NCBI RefSeq assembly: GCF_002885955.2
Contig: NZ_POQS01000001.1
Coordinates: 768,686 to 832,685, forward strand
DNA length: 64,000 nucleotides
Source: Achromobacter pulmonis
GTDB lineage: Bacteria; Pseudomonadota; Gammaproteobacteria; Burkholderiales; Burkholderiaceae_B
Reading direction: 5' to 3'
Made by a program: the position numbers and the translations under genes. Shown here piece by piece: positions 44,272 through 53,834 of the stretch (its first letter is position 1; the number at the start of each line of letters is the position of its first letter). The notes under the pieces are model-generated. The model was not told the origin of the DNA, ran no database searches, and worked only from the letters and a program-made list of their open reading frames with translations.

Positions 44272-45467
44272 GGAAGGTCTGAAGAACTCGATTTCAAACA
44301 TCCAAAAATCGACCTCATGACCAAAGTATTCAAAAATGGTTAAAAACTGCTCAAATCATCGCCACTTTCGGGTTGTTTGCACCCCGATCAGGCCCGTTTT
44401 CGGGCCTGTTGGCGCTTTTTGGGCGCACTTACCCTGCCACCGCCGTCAACGGGCGGCGTGCCATCCAGATATTGGACAGCGTAAACAACATTTTCAAATG
44501 CGCAGTGTTCTTGGCCAGTCCACGGAATCTGACTTTACGAAACCCGAATTGGCATTTGATGACACGAAACGGATGCTCAACCTTGGCTCGAAGACTGGAT
44601 TTGGCCCGCTCAATGTTTTGCGTCAAACGATCAATTGCGCTGTTACCCAAGGCGCGCCGTTTGCCGGGGCGCATGGCAATGTGCCAGGTTACGTCACGCC
44701 CTTGGTGCTCGGGTCGTTTGTCTACGCCTTGATAACCGGCATCGCCAAAAGCCAACGTTTCTTCACCATGCAGCAACGCAGCCGCCTGAGTAACATCATG
44801 CTCATTGGCAGCGGTGCCCACCACCGTGTGGACCAGCCCGCTGTGAAGATCAACCCCAATGTGGGCCTTCATCCCAAAGTGCCACTGGTTTCCCTTTTTG
44901 GTCTGATGCATCTCGGGGTCCCGCGTGCCGCTGGCGTTCTTGGTCGAGCTGGGTGCATCGATAATTGTGGCGTCCACAATGGTGCCTTTGCGCACCTGAA
45001 TGCCTTGATCCTGCAACAGCAGGTTGACCGCCTCAAGCGCTTGGTCGGCAATGTTGTGCTGCTCGAGCAGATGACGGAAGTTCAAAATGGTGGTCTCGTC
45101 CGGCACACGACCTCCAGGCAGTTTGGCAAACTGGCGCATCGAAAAGCTGTCGTACAGCGTCTCTTCCATGGCCGGGTCCGACAGCGAAAACCACAGTTGC
45201 ATGAAGTAGATGCGCAGCATCGTTTCCAGCGGATACGGTGGACGACCGATGCCCGGTTTGGGGTAATGCGGATCGACCAGATCGGCAAAGAGCTTCCACG
45301 GCACCGCACGCTCCATCTTGGCCAGAAACTTCTCACGGCGCGTTTTCTTGCGTTTGCCAACGTACTCGGCTTCGGAAAAACTCAACTGGCTCATCGGGTT
45401 CACTCGGATCGGACTGTTTTCAATAACTTATATTCTGACAGGTTCGTTGGACTTGTTCAGAGGTTCC
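44272..45467 (-). mobile_element. IS5-family insertion sequence, copy 1 (1196 bp)
   Basis: The left end GGAAGGTCTGAA and right end (inverted) GGAACCTCTGAACAAGTCC are imperfect terminal repeats close to those of IS5; the 1196-bp length also fits the IS5 subgroup. It is identical to copy 2 with an offset of 1359 bp. The flanking tetranucleotides differ (TAAG left, CTAG right), so there is no target duplication: at least one junction was rearranged after insertion. Confidence 0.93.
44429..45403 (-). CDS. IS5-family DDE transposase (copy 1)
   Basis: 324 residues, intact. DDE residues are Asp144 (TIVDATIIDAPSS), Asp221 (FGDAGYQG) and Glu276 (KVEHPFRVIK). The N-terminal domain carries IGRPPYPLETMLRIYFMQLWF, typical of the IS5 group. 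It probably remains active, since nothing is broken. Long open frames on the opposite strand are shadows. Confidence 0.95.
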   Translation of the reverse strand: MNPMSQLSFSEAEYVGKRKKTRREKFLAKMERAVPWKLFADLVDPHYPKPGIGRPPYPLETMLRIYFMQLWFSLSDPAMEETLYDSFSMRQFAKLPGGRVPDETTILNFRHLLEQHNIADQALEAVNLLLQDQGIQVRKGTIVDATIIDAPSSTKNASGTRDPEMHQTKKGNQWHFGMKAHIGVDLHSGLVHTVVGTAANEHDVTQAAALLHGEETLAFGDAGYQGVDKRPEHQGRDVTWHIAMRPGKRRALGNSAIDRLTQNIERAKSSLRAKVEHPFRVIKCQFGFRKVRFRGLAKNTAHLKMLFTLSNIWMARRPLTAVAG

Positions 45468-45630
45468 CTAGGATTAGGATGCACTTTCCTGCCGAGGCGA
45501 ATGCGTCGCAGAATGCCTGCAGCGTGCACCCGTTTGACGCGAGAAAGGAGCTCAGAAATTCCTCTCGTCGCGAGTAGTTTTCCAAATCAATTTTGAACGT
45601 TCGATCACTACTCCTTCCCGCCTCGCTTAG
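45468..45630 (-). pseudogene. Host fragment trapped between the two IS copies
   Basis: 163 bp. On the minus strand it is open throughout in one frame, with about 54 residues (LSEAGRSSDRTFKIDLENYS, RREEFLSSFLASNG, AFASAGKCILIL), AT-richer than the chromosome. It is truncated at both ends by IS elements. It may be a later part of the phosphoesterase gene to the right, but with copy 2 and one TTAG removed the frame is off by one, so an earlier frameshift or deletion is needed. The family is not recognisable. Confidence 0.5.
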
Positions 45631-46826
45631 GGAAGGTCTGAAGAACTCGATTTCAAACATCCAAAAATCGACCTCATGACCAAAGTATTCAAAAATGGTT
45701 AAAAACTGCTCAAATCATCGCCACTTTCGGGTTGTTTGCACCCCGATCAGGCCCGTTTTCGGGCCTGTTGGCGCTTTTTGGGCGCACTTACCCTGCCACC
45801 GCCGTCAACGGGCGGCGTGCCATCCAGATATTGGACAGCGTAAACAACATTTTCAAATGCGCAGTGTTCTTGGCCAGTCCACGGAATCTGACTTTACGAA
45901 ACCCGAATTGGCATTTGATGACACGAAACGGATGCTCAACCTTGGCTCGAAGACTGGATTTGGCCCGCTCAATGTTTTGCGTCAAACGATCAATTGCGCT
46001 GTTACCCAAGGCGCGCCGTTTGCCGGGGCGCATGGCAATGTGCCAGGTTACGTCACGCCCTTGGTGCTCGGGTCGTTTGTCTACGCCTTGATAACCGGCA
46101 TCGCCAAAAGCCAACGTTTCTTCACCATGCAGCAACGCAGCCGCCTGAGTAACATCATGCTCATTGGCAGCGGTGCCCACCACCGTGTGGACCAGCCCGC
46201 TGTGAAGATCAACCCCAATGTGGGCCTTCATCCCAAAGTGCCACTGGTTTCCCTTTTTGGTCTGATGCATCTCGGGGTCCCGCGTGCCGCTGGCGTTCTT
46301 GGTCGAGCTGGGTGCATCGATAATTGTGGCGTCCACAATGGTGCCTTTGCGCACCTGAATGCCTTGATCCTGCAACAGCAGGTTGACCGCCTCAAGCGCT
46401 TGGTCGGCAATGTTGTGCTGCTCGAGCAGATGACGGAAGTTCAAAATGGTGGTCTCGTCCGGCACACGACCTCCAGGCAGTTTGGCAAACTGGCGCATCG
46501 AAAAGCTGTCGTACAGCGTCTCTTCCATGGCCGGGTCCGACAGCGAAAACCACAGTTGCATGAAGTAGATGCGCAGCATCGTTTCCAGCGGATACGGTGG
46601 ACGACCGATGCCCGGTTTGGGGTAATGCGGATCGACCAGATCGGCAAAGAGCTTCCACGGCACCGCACGCTCCATCTTGGCCAGAAACTTCTCACGGCGC
46701 GTTTTCTTGCGTTTGCCAACGTACTCGGCTTCGGAAAAACTCAACTGGCTCATCGGGTTCACTCGGATCGGACTGTTTTCAATAACTTATATTCTGACAG
46801 GTTCGTTGGACTTGTTCAGAGGTTCC
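45631..46826 (-). mobile_element. IS5-family insertion sequence, copy 2 (1196 bp)
   Basis: Identical to copy 1. It is flanked by TTAG on both sides (45627-45630 and 46827-46830), matching the 4-bp YTAR target duplication of IS5. It interrupts a calcineurin-like phosphoesterase gene. Confidence 0.94.
45788..46762 (-). CDS. IS5-family DDE transposase (copy 2)
   Basis: 324 residues, the same sequence as the copy 1 transposase, with the same Asp144, Asp221 and Glu276 triad. The sequence identity over the whole element points to recent transposition or gene conversion. Confidence 0.95.
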   Translation of the reverse strand: MNPMSQLSFSEAEYVGKRKKTRREKFLAKMERAVPWKLFADLVDPHYPKPGIGRPPYPLETMLRIYFMQLWFSLSDPAMEETLYDSFSMRQFAKLPGGRVPDETTILNFRHLLEQHNIADQALEAVNLLLQDQGIQVRKGTIVDATIIDAPSSTKNASGTRDPEMHQTKKGNQWHFGMKAHIGVDLHSGLVHTVVGTAANEHDVTQAAALLHGEETLAFGDAGYQGVDKRPEHQGRDVTWHIAMRPGKRRALGNSAIDRLTQNIERAKSSLRAKVEHPFRVIKCQFGFRKVRFRGLAKNTAHLKMLFTLSNIWMARRPLTAVAG

Positions 46827-47299
46827 TTAGAGGTTGGCAGAGTAGATATAGTCCGACCTGACAAACTAACTTTCCATCTCTCGTAGTTTTCAAAGGCCTG
46901 TTGAATAACATCCCGATACTGGCTATCACCTCCCGCCCAAAAATCCTCTCGGACATCTGGATCATCGTGCCAACGATGTAATTGCTTTACTCGAGCATCA
47001 CGAGGATTCGGTCGCACTAAATCGTGGTTGCCTGGCACGCAGACCAACGATGGCGCGCAACCACATTCCTTAAGTACAAGCCATATCTCCTCCAACTGGT
47101 CTGTCAGGCGCTCAAACTCGTCAGCCGCACCGGTCTGCGTCAAGTCGCCAGTGAATAGAACTAGATCAACTGAACCACTTAGATCTACAACTAACCGTAA
47201 ATCATCAAAAAAACGGTCTTTGAAATTAGGCCATAAGTACTGTCCCGACTGGCCAACGTGCAAATCGCTCAAGTGGAGCCAAGTTATTTTCTTATTCAT
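46827..47299 (-). pseudogene. Calcineurin-like phosphoesterase, N-terminal fragment cut by IS copy 2
   Basis: About 157 native residues starting MNKKITWLHLSDLHVG. Metal-binding motifs are complete up to the break: Asp12/His14, FTGDLTQTG (50-58) and VPGNHD (88-93), followed by AFENYERW. The C-terminal catalytic histidines (GHxH) and anything beyond are missing; the frame then runs 12 codons into the IS before a stop. Composition is AT-richer than the chromosome, indicating acquired DNA. WLHLSDLHxG starts are common in large island-borne proteins that join this domain to an NTPase, but no such domain remains here. Confidence 0.8.
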
Positions 47300-48186
47300 T
47301 TATGAAAACTTTATTTGAATCCAATGCCGGGCACCGTGTGATGCTAACTCCGTCTATACGTCGGCTGGACAGTTTCGCCCAAATCGGCAAGAAAAATTTG
47401 GGCGCCTGCAACGGGCAGAGCTTATAAACAGCGGGAAACTCGACCCAATTATTGCATTTCATTCGCTTCCAAGCGCATTGTCAGAGGTGCGCGGAAATTT
47501 CACGTTCCGGGAGCTTTTTTGCCGTGAATCACAATGGCCCGTGCAACATAGGACTACGTCCTGTTGATGGTTGAAGCTGACAAATGACTGTAACATTCTC
47601 AGACTTCTTCAACCAGTCTCGAAGCTTCCATGTTAAGACTAGATTAAGCCCGACAGACTTTAACTTGGCCTCTGGGCTTGCTGCCTTCGCCGCATTCAGG
47701 CGCAACGTGGATTGCTCCCCATCGTGGCGAACCTGAGCTCAGATAACATCCATGCCGCGAGTGCGACGTTAGCAAGAATCGGTGTACTTCGTTGAGTCGC
47801 AGCCCATAATGCCCCGGCGCGCTAGCGCACGCGGGGTCGGGGCGTCCGGAGCTCCGAGGCAATGATGTCCGCTTTGGGTCGGGAGCGGCCTGTCGTCACA
47901 GACGGCACCCGGCCAGCGGTGGGCCACTACGCGCGCGAGCGTCAAACTGCATGTCGCGCTGAGGCGCCGTGTAAAGCCGGTCTTTCATATCGTCCGCCGC
48001 TTCTGAATCGGTATGCGCCGGTGTGCAACGGACGCACGGTCCTCGTATGTCAGCGTTGGCCGAAAGGTATGTCAGCAAATTTTGACAACCAAGGGAGCAG
48101 GAGCCATATACATGCTATCCAAGACTCGAGCCGGGCAGGTCGCGCACATTCGGTGTGAGGAACCGTACCGTATCTGCCGGGATGCT
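47300..48186. other. Gene-poor scar of about 890 bp
   Basis: No supported gene. 47300-47640 is AT-rich and probably belongs to the same import as the phosphoesterase. From about 47700 the GC content rises and the DNA reads as short unrelated pieces with small open frames lacking motifs. It ends in the binding-protein stub. Confidence 0.5.
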
Positions 48187-48303
48187 GGCGCCGTCGTGAC
48201 CGGCAAAGGCAAGGCCAATCCGCAGGCCCAGCCGTTCGTCGACTTCCTGACGGCCCCGGAAGGCAGGGCCATTTTCATGAAGTGGGGCTGGAAGACGGAC
48301 TAA
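48187..48303 (+). pseudogene. C-terminal stub of a molybdate-type (ModA-like) binding protein
   Basis: About 38 residues in frame to the TAA at 48301: DAGAVVTGKGKANPQAQ, then PFVDFLTAPEGRAIFMKWGW. F-x-x-FL-x-S/A-PEG-x-x-IF-x-K-x-G is the standard C-terminus of ModA-like periplasmic binding proteins. Nothing upstream in the frame resembles the rest of such a protein. Its stop overlaps the end of the convergent dimethylformamidase-like gene. Confidence 0.65.
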
Positions 48304-49982
48304 GCCCGCCCTTTGGCGAGAAAGCGGTCCAGCACGTTGCGCGTGACGCCCTGGGTGTAATAGCAGTTGCGCGTCAGGCCCATGACCCATTCGCAGCTGC
48401 CCGCGGTGAACACCTCGCCCTGGCCGCGCGTCATCGAGACGATCATGCCTGAGCCGTATTGATGGCGGGCGATCGCCTCTGGCGTGGACTCGCCGCTCAA
48501 GGCCTCGGCCTTGCGCGCGAGGCCGCCGTCCTTCAGGTAGTACCGGAAGCCCTCGCCGTCGTGCATTTCTTCGCCATAGAGCGCCGGCGACATGGCCAGT
48601 ATCTCGGCGCTCTTCGGCGCGCCATCCTCGTGGGTCGGATATGGCAGGCCGTGCCGGAACGTGTATTCCAGGCCATCGACCTCATAGGCGAAGATACCGG
48701 CCTGCGCGCCCATGACATCGCCGTAGTGCATGTCCAGCCCTTCGAACGCCCAATGGCGAGGCCGGTAAACCGTGAACCCCCGACTGGCTCGCGGCGCGAA
48801 ACCGCCCCAGGACGAGTACACGCCACGCATGCCGTTGACGCCGAAAGTGGTGGCGCCAGGCCAGTTCACGGCCTGCTCTTCCCAGGCGCCCGTCAGGGTC
48901 GCGTGCTCCGGGCCGCCGGCTACCGGGTCTTCGGTCTTGGCTCGGGCCTTGTAGCAGACCTGCGTCCGCCCTTCGTCCTCGAGGCGGATCTGCCACATGA
49001 AGTTGCCGGCGAATCGCGCCACGCTGCCGCCCTGCTCCACGAAGCGGTCGATGGACTCGCGCATGCCGCGGGTCCAGTACTCGTCGTGGCCCGCAATGAC
49101 CACCGTGCTGTAGTCCTGCAGGATCTCGGGGCGATAGTGCAGATCGGTCTGCGTTGCCATGTCGAAGGCATAGCCTTCGCGCTGCGCCCACACCGCGAAA
49201 TGCCGTTCGAAGTGCGCCCAGCCCGAGGATGCGTAGTACTGCGCGAAGCCGTTGGTGTAGGCCCACTCCTTGGTGGGATAGCGCGGCGCCTCCCAGGGCT
49301 CGCGGGGCACCGGATCGCACAGGCGCGGCGCCCCCGGCGGAAGCCATACCAGCCCGCGCGTCCAGGGGCGCTGGTTGCTGAGCACGGGCGAGAACTGATT
49401 CCGCTGCGGCCCGTCGATGCCGTCATAGGCGTTGGCGCCGCCCCAATCGTTATAGGCCATCCAGGTGGACGTCGACAGAAGGAACAGGAACTTGCCCGGA
49501 CGCGCGCCTTGCCCCGATTTTGGACGCACGACAAAGAAATGGTGCTGCAGAAAGCGCGAACCATCCGATCGCTCGCAATGCGCGGCCACCCGGTAGAAGC
49601 CGCTGGCGGCGTCTGGCGGCAGGCGCCAGCGATGCGCCTCGGGCCAGCCGCAGCCGTTGCGGTAAGCCTGGTCGGGCATGGCCGCGAACTCGCCGGCGAT
49701 GCCCTGCTGGCTGTGCACGCATTGCGGCGCCGCGCCGTCCAGCCAGACCTCTAGCGTCCAGCGCTGCGCGGTGCTGGAGGCATGGAAGGCGACCTCCTGG
49801 CCGGCCTCGTAGGACATGGCGTCGGTGTAGACATAGACCTCCGGCAGCGACGGGTCCTCGCTGGGCGCCTCGTACCAGTGCGACAGGTGCAGCGCCCGGT
49901 CGGGATGCATGACGCCCGTGGGGCGCGCGCGCTGGTTCAAAGGGCCGAACTCGGGACGGGCGGGCTGCTGCGGGTCGGACAT
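48300..49982 (-). CDS. N,N-dimethylformamidase large-subunit-like protein
   Basis: 560 residues from the ATG at 49982, with GAGGA nine bases upstream; another ATG three codons earlier lies directly on that site. The N-terminal 150 residues form a beta-rich domain; the main part matches the DMFase beta-subunit C-terminal domain, with FLLSTSTWMAYNDWGGANAY (167-186), VIAGHDEYWTRGMRESI (295-311), FAGNFMWQIRLED and GSGMIVSMTRGQGEVF. DMFase is an iron amidase that releases dimethylamine from DMF. No small-subunit gene is adjacent, and the genomic neighbours (peptide-type importer, acylase) suggest a different amide substrate. It is last in the minus-strand operon. Confidence 0.8.
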   Translation of the reverse strand: MSDPQQPARPEFGPLNQRARPTGVMHPDRALHLSHWYEAPSEDPSLPEVYVYTDAMSYEAGQEVAFHASSTAQRWTLEVWLDGAAPQCVHSQQGIAGEFAAMPDQAYRNGCGWPEAHRWRLPPDAASGFYRVAAHCERSDGSRFLQHHFFVVRPKSGQGARPGKFLFLLSTSTWMAYNDWGGANAYDGIDGPQRNQFSPVLSNQRPWTRGLVWLPPGAPRLCDPVPREPWEAPRYPTKEWAYTNGFAQYYASSGWAHFERHFAVWAQREGYAFDMATQTDLHYRPEILQDYSTVVIAGHDEYWTRGMRESIDRFVEQGGSVARFAGNFMWQIRLEDEGRTQVCYKARAKTEDPVAGGPEHATLTGAWEEQAVNWPGATTFGVNGMRGVYSSWGGFAPRASRGFTVYRPRHWAFEGLDMHYGDVMGAQAGIFAYEVDGLEYTFRHGLPYPTHEDGAPKSAEILAMSPALYGEEMHDGEGFRYYLKDGGLARKAEALSGESTPEAIARHQYGSGMIVSMTRGQGEVFTAGSCEWVMGLTRNCYYTQGVTRNVLDRFLAKGRA

Positions 49983-50007
49983 GACGGACATTCCTCGATC
50001 GTTGCGG

Positions 50008-50997
50008 TCAGGACGCGGGTTGGGCGGCCAGGGTTTCATGGAAGTGGCAGGCCACGAGCCAGCCGGGTTCGACTTCGCGCAGCAGGGGCTTTTCTTCCCG
50101 GCAACGCGCGGCCGCATGCGGACAGCGCGGGCTCAGGCTGCATCCGGCAGGCCGGTTCAGCACGCTGAGCAACTCTCCCTTGATCGGCGGCGGACGCACA
50201 CGGCCCGCCACCGGACGCGGCACGGCCTTGAGCAGGGCCTGCGTGTAGGGATGGCGCGGCGCGGCGTAAAGCGAACGCTTGTTGCCGATCTCCACGATCT
50301 CCCCGGCGTACAGCACCGCCACGCGATGGGAAATGGCTTTGACGACGGCCAGGTCGTGGGCGATGAACAGGTAGCTCAGGCCCAGCCGTTGCTGCAGGTC
50401 CATCAACAGGTTGACGATCTGGGCCTGCATGGAAACGTCCAGGGACGCCACCGCCTCGTCGCACACCACGAAATCCGGATTGAGCGCGAGCGCCCGGGCG
50501 ATCACGATGCGCTGGCGCTGCCCGCCCGAGAATTCGTGCGGGAAGCGTCCCGCGAAGGCAGCGGGAAGCCCCACCATGTCGAACAATTCGGCCACCCTCT
50601 CCTGGCGCTCCTTGCGCGTGGATTTGCGCGCGATATCCAGCGGCTCGGCGACCGCATCGCCCACCCGCATGCGCGGATTCAACGAGGAATACGGGTCCTG
50701 GAACACAAACTGGATGCGTTGCCGCACCGCGGCCAGATTGGCCCGCCCCTGCGGCCCGGCGATGGATTTTCCGAACAGGCGGATATCGCCCTCCGAGGGT
50801 TCCAGCAGTCCGATCATCATCCGGCCGATCGTGGATTTGCCGGACCCGGACTCCCCCACGAGGCCGATGGTCTCGCCGTGATGAATGTCGAAGCTCACCT
50901 GGTCGACCGCCCGCAGGACGGCGTTCTTGCCGGCGCTCCGGCCCAGTTTGAAATCGCGGCTCAAGCCGCTGACCTGCACGATGGGATTCTGGCTCAT
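50008..50997 (-). CDS. Dpp/Opp-type ABC transporter ATPase (DppF/OppF-like)
   Basis: 329 residues. Walker [10 protein letters not shown], signature FSGGQRQRI, Walker B FVVCDEAVASLD, and the C-terminal oligopeptide-ATPase extension with cysteines (CSLSPRCPHAAARC) that marks the Dpp/Opp subfamily. It overlaps the DppD-like gene by 4 bp and lies 25 bp upstream of the dimethylformamidase-like gene. Confidence 0.93.
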   Translation of the reverse strand: MSQNPIVQVSGLSRDFKLGRSAGKNAVLRAVDQVSFDIHHGETIGLVGESGSGKSTIGRMMIGLLEPSEGDIRLFGKSIAGPQGRANLAAVRQRIQFVFQDPYSSLNPRMRVGDAVAEPLDIARKSTRKERQERVAELFDMVGLPAAFAGRFPHEFSGGQRQRIVIARALALNPDFVVCDEAVASLDVSMQAQIVNLLMDLQQRLGLSYLFIAHDLAVVKAISHRVAVLYAGEIVEIGNKRSLYAAPRHPYTQALLKAVPRPVAGRVRPPPIKGELLSVLNRPAGCSLSPRCPHAAARCREEKPLLREVEPGWLVACHFHETLAAQPAS

Positions 50998-51995
50998 GCG
51001 GCGATCTCCTCCTTTAGCTGCTCAGCCGCGCGGGGCGGGCAGCGCAGGATGCGTCCCGACGGCAAGGCCTGGATAGGCACCGGCGCAGCCAGACAGGCAG
51101 GCTCCGCACGGCCGCAGCGCGGCCCGAAGCGGCAGCCCTGCGGCCAATTCCCCGAGGCCGGAATGCTGCCGGGAATGGCCAGCAGACGCTCATGATCGGC
51201 GTCCAGGTCCGGAATGGCGCGCAGCAAACCTTCGGTATAGGGATGCAGAGGTTTTTCGAACATCTGCGCGGCACCGGCTTCCTCGACGATGTGGCCGGCG
51301 TACATCACGATGACGCGCTCGACGAACTCGGCAACCAGACCAAGGTCGTGGGAAATCAGGATGACGGACATACCGATCTCGGCCTGGAGCTCGCGCAGCA
51401 GTTGCATGATCTGGGCCTGGATGGTGACGTCCAGCGCCGTCGTGGGCTCGTCCGCAATCAGCAGTTTGGGGCGGCAGGCGATCGCCATCGCGATCATGAC
51501 TCGCTGCCGCATGCCGCCGGACAGGCGGTGCGGATACTCGTCCACACGGCGCCGGGCGTCGGGAATGCGCACCATGTCCAGCAGCTCGACAGCACGGCGC
51601 CGTGCGGCAGCCTTGTCCATGCCCTGGTGTATGCGCAGCGTTTCGCCAATCTGGTCCGCGATGGTCAGCACCGGGTTGAGCGACGTCATGGGATCCTGGA
51701 AGATCATCGCGATGTCGCCGCCGCGCACCTGGCGCAGGCCGCCCTCGGGCATGGCAAGCAGGTCCTTGCCCTCGAAGCGTATCGCCGACCCGGGCATGCG
51801 CGAGGTGCGCTTATGGTGCAGCCGCAGGATGGACAGCGCGCAGACGCTCTTGCCGCTGCCCGACTCGCCGACGATGCCCAATGAACGGTTCGCGTCCAGC
51901 GAAAAGCTGACATTGCTGACCGCGCGCGTCCAGCCGGCGTCCGTGCGAAAGTCCACGCTGAGGTCATCCACCTCCAACAAGGGCTGGTTCATCAT
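50994..51995 (-). CDS. Dpp/Opp-type ABC transporter ATPase (DppD/OppD-like)
   Basis: 333 residues from the ATG at 51995, which overlaps the permease stop as ATGA; the open frame upstream belongs to the permease. Walker [10 protein letters not shown], signature LSGGMRQRV, Walker [13 protein letters not shown], and the C-terminal [14 protein letters not shown] motif. Confidence 0.93.
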   Translation of the reverse strand: MMNQPLLEVDDLSVDFRTDAGWTRAVSNVSFSLDANRSLGIVGESGSGKSVCALSILRLHHKRTSRMPGSAIRFEGKDLLAMPEGGLRQVRGGDIAMIFQDPMTSLNPVLTIADQIGETLRIHQGMDKAAARRRAVELLDMVRIPDARRRVDEYPHRLSGGMRQRVMIAMAIACRPKLLIADEPTTALDVTIQAQIMQLLRELQAEIGMSVILISHDLGLVAEFVERVIVMYAGHIVEEAGAAQMFEKPLHPYTEGLLRAIPDLDADHERLLAIPGSIPASGNWPQGCRFGPRCGRAEPACLAAPVPIQALPSGRILRCPPRAAEQLKEEIAA

Positions 51996-52885
51996 GCGCC
52001 CTCCACTTTCAGCCGGGGATCGAGAACGTCGCGCAGCCCGTCGCCCAGCAGGTTGATGGCCAATGCCGACAGGCTGATGGCCAGCCCAGGAAACAGCATG
52101 ATCCACCAGGCTTCGACGGCGTAATCCCGCCCCTCGGAAATAACGTTGCCCCAGCTCGGCATCGGCGGCGGAGGGCCGATGCCCAGGAAGCTGAGCGTGG
52201 CCTCGGCCAGGATGGCGTAGGCGAAAATGAAGGTCAGCGAGACCAGCAACGGCGCCAGCGTATTCGGGAATATGTGGCGGCCGATGATGCGCCACGCGCT
52301 GGCGCCGCTGATGCGGGCCGCGTCCACATAGTCCAGCCGGCGGATCACCAGCACCGTGGCCCGCACAATGCGCGCGATACGAGGCACATAGGCGAAAGCC
52401 AGTGCAATGATCACGCTGTGGATCTGCGGGCCGAGCACCGCATTGATGCCGATGGCCAGCAGAATCGCCGGGAACGCCAGCAGCGCGTCCATGATGCGCA
52501 TCAAGAACGAATCCAGCCAGCTGAAATAACCGGCGATCATCCCCACCAGCGATCCGCCGATGGCCGCCAGCACCGACACCGCCAGGCCGATCCACAGAGA
52601 CAGGCGGGCTCCATACAGTACGCGAGTGAAGACGTCCCGGCCGTACATATCCGCGCCGAACGGATGTTGCCACGAGGGCGGATGGAAGCGGTCGGAAATG
52701 CGCATCGCCATCGGATCGCCCGACGTAATGAACGGAGCGAACACCGCACCGGCGATGATGACCAGCAGGATGGCGGCGCCGATCCTGAACGAGCGGTGCC
52801 GCCACAGGCGTTTGAAGACACGGCGCCGGGCGCTGGATACGGCGGGCGCCGCCTGCGCCTGGCTGTTGATCGCAATATCAGTCAT
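51992..52885 (-). CDS. Dpp/Opp-type ABC transporter permease (DppC-like)
   Basis: 297 residues from the ATG at 52885, overlapping the DppB-like gene by 8 bp. The N-terminal [15 protein letters not shown] and [24 protein letters not shown] blocks are DppC signatures, with the EAA loop [23 protein letters not shown]. Six membrane helices. Confidence 0.92.
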   Translation of the reverse strand: MTDIAINSQAQAAPAVSSARRRVFKRLWRHRSFRIGAAILLVIIAGAVFAPFITSGDPMAMRISDRFHPPSWQHPFGADMYGRDVFTRVLYGARLSLWIGLAVSVLAAIGGSLVGMIAGYFSWLDSFLMRIMDALLAFPAILLAIGINAVLGPQIHSVIIALAFAYVPRIARIVRATVLVIRRLDYVDAARISGASAWRIIGRHIFPNTLAPLLVSLTFIFAYAILAEATLSFLGIGPPPPMPSWGNVISEGRDYAVEAWWIMLFPGLAISLSALAINLLGDGLRDVLDPRLKVEGA

Positions 52886-53822
52886 AGCGCACCCGCGGGT
52901 CGATGAAGGTATAGAGCACATCGATCAACACGTTGATCAACACGAAGGCGAAGCCCAGCAGCAGCATGGTGCCCTGCACGGTCGGATAGTCGCGGGCCAT
53001 GATGGCCTGCACCAGCAGCCGGCCGATGCCCGGCAGCGCGAACACCTGCTCCACGACCACCGAGCCGCCGATCAGCAGGCTGACGATGTACCCGCCCACC
53101 GTCAACACCTGGACCAGCGTATTGCGGAATGCGTGCTTGGAGACGGTGAAGAACTCCGACACGCCTTTGGCGCGGGCCGTGCGCACGTAGTCCTGGTCCA
53201 GGATTTCCAGCATCTCGGAGCGCGTCATACGCGCCAGAAAGCCGATCTGGAACAGCGCCAGCACGGCGGCCGGCTGGATCAGCGCGCCCAGCCATTCGAA
53301 GAAGCCGTCTTCCATGGGCACATAGCCGGCGGAGGGCAACCACCCCAGATTGACGCTGAACAGAATGACCGAGAGCGTCGCAATCCAGAAGTTGGGCACC
53401 GACACGCCCAGCAAGGCGAAGCCCATGACGGCCGAATCCAGCCAGGAATCGCGCCAATAGGCCGCGGTGATGCCCAACGCAATGCCCACCGGTAAGGTAA
53501 TGGCGAATGCCACGGCCGCCAGCGACAAGGTGACGGGCATGCGCTCGGCGACGGCGGACAGCACGGGCTGGTTGAGCACCAGGGACTCGCCGAAATTGCC
53601 CTGGGCCAGATGCGTCAGCCACAACCAGAGCTGCTCAAGCAAGGGCCTGTCCAGCCCCAGCGTGCGGCGCATGGCCTCGATGGCTTCCGGGCCGGCCTGG
53701 TCGCCGGCGATGATGACGGCCGGGTCCCCGGGCAGCAGGTGCATCAGGAAGAAGGTCAGGACGGCCACGATCAGCATGACCGGAACCGCCTGCGCGATAC
53801 GAGTGGAAACGGTATGGAACAT
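52878..53822 (-). CDS. Dpp/Opp-type ABC transporter permease (DppB-like)
   Basis: 314 residues, six helices. Typical segments are [14 protein letters not shown], the [15 protein letters not shown] periplasmic loop and the EAA region [23 protein letters not shown]. It is 12 bp downstream of the binding-protein gene. Confidence 0.93.
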   Translation of the reverse strand: MFHTVSTRIAQAVPVMLIVAVLTFFLMHLLPGDPAVIIAGDQAGPEAIEAMRRTLGLDRPLLEQLWLWLTHLAQGNFGESLVLNQPVLSAVAERMPVTLSLAAVAFAITLPVGIALGITAAYWRDSWLDSAVMGFALLGVSVPNFWIATLSVILFSVNLGWLPSAGYVPMEDGFFEWLGALIQPAAVLALFQIGFLARMTRSEMLEILDQDYVRTARAKGVSEFFTVSKHAFRNTLVQVLTVGGYIVSLLIGGSVVVEQVFALPGIGRLLVQAIMARDYPTVQGTMLLLGFAFVLINVLIDVLYTFIDPRVRYD

Positions 53823-53834
53823 GGTCGCCGCGTC

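Noticed and set aside
44336-45577. 413-codon open frame on the plus strand of the IS (repeated in copy 2)
   Set aside because: Antisense to an intact DDE transposase; it runs through the IS terminus, so it is not an IS gene.
44272-46826. Composite transposon with cargo between two IS copies
   Set aside because: Only 163 bp of truncated host DNA lies between them, and the outer flanks do not show a shared target duplication.
47644-48158. Small open frames in the scar region
   Set aside because: No motifs, poor starts, and the frames overlap on both strands; only the ModA-like stub is recognisable.
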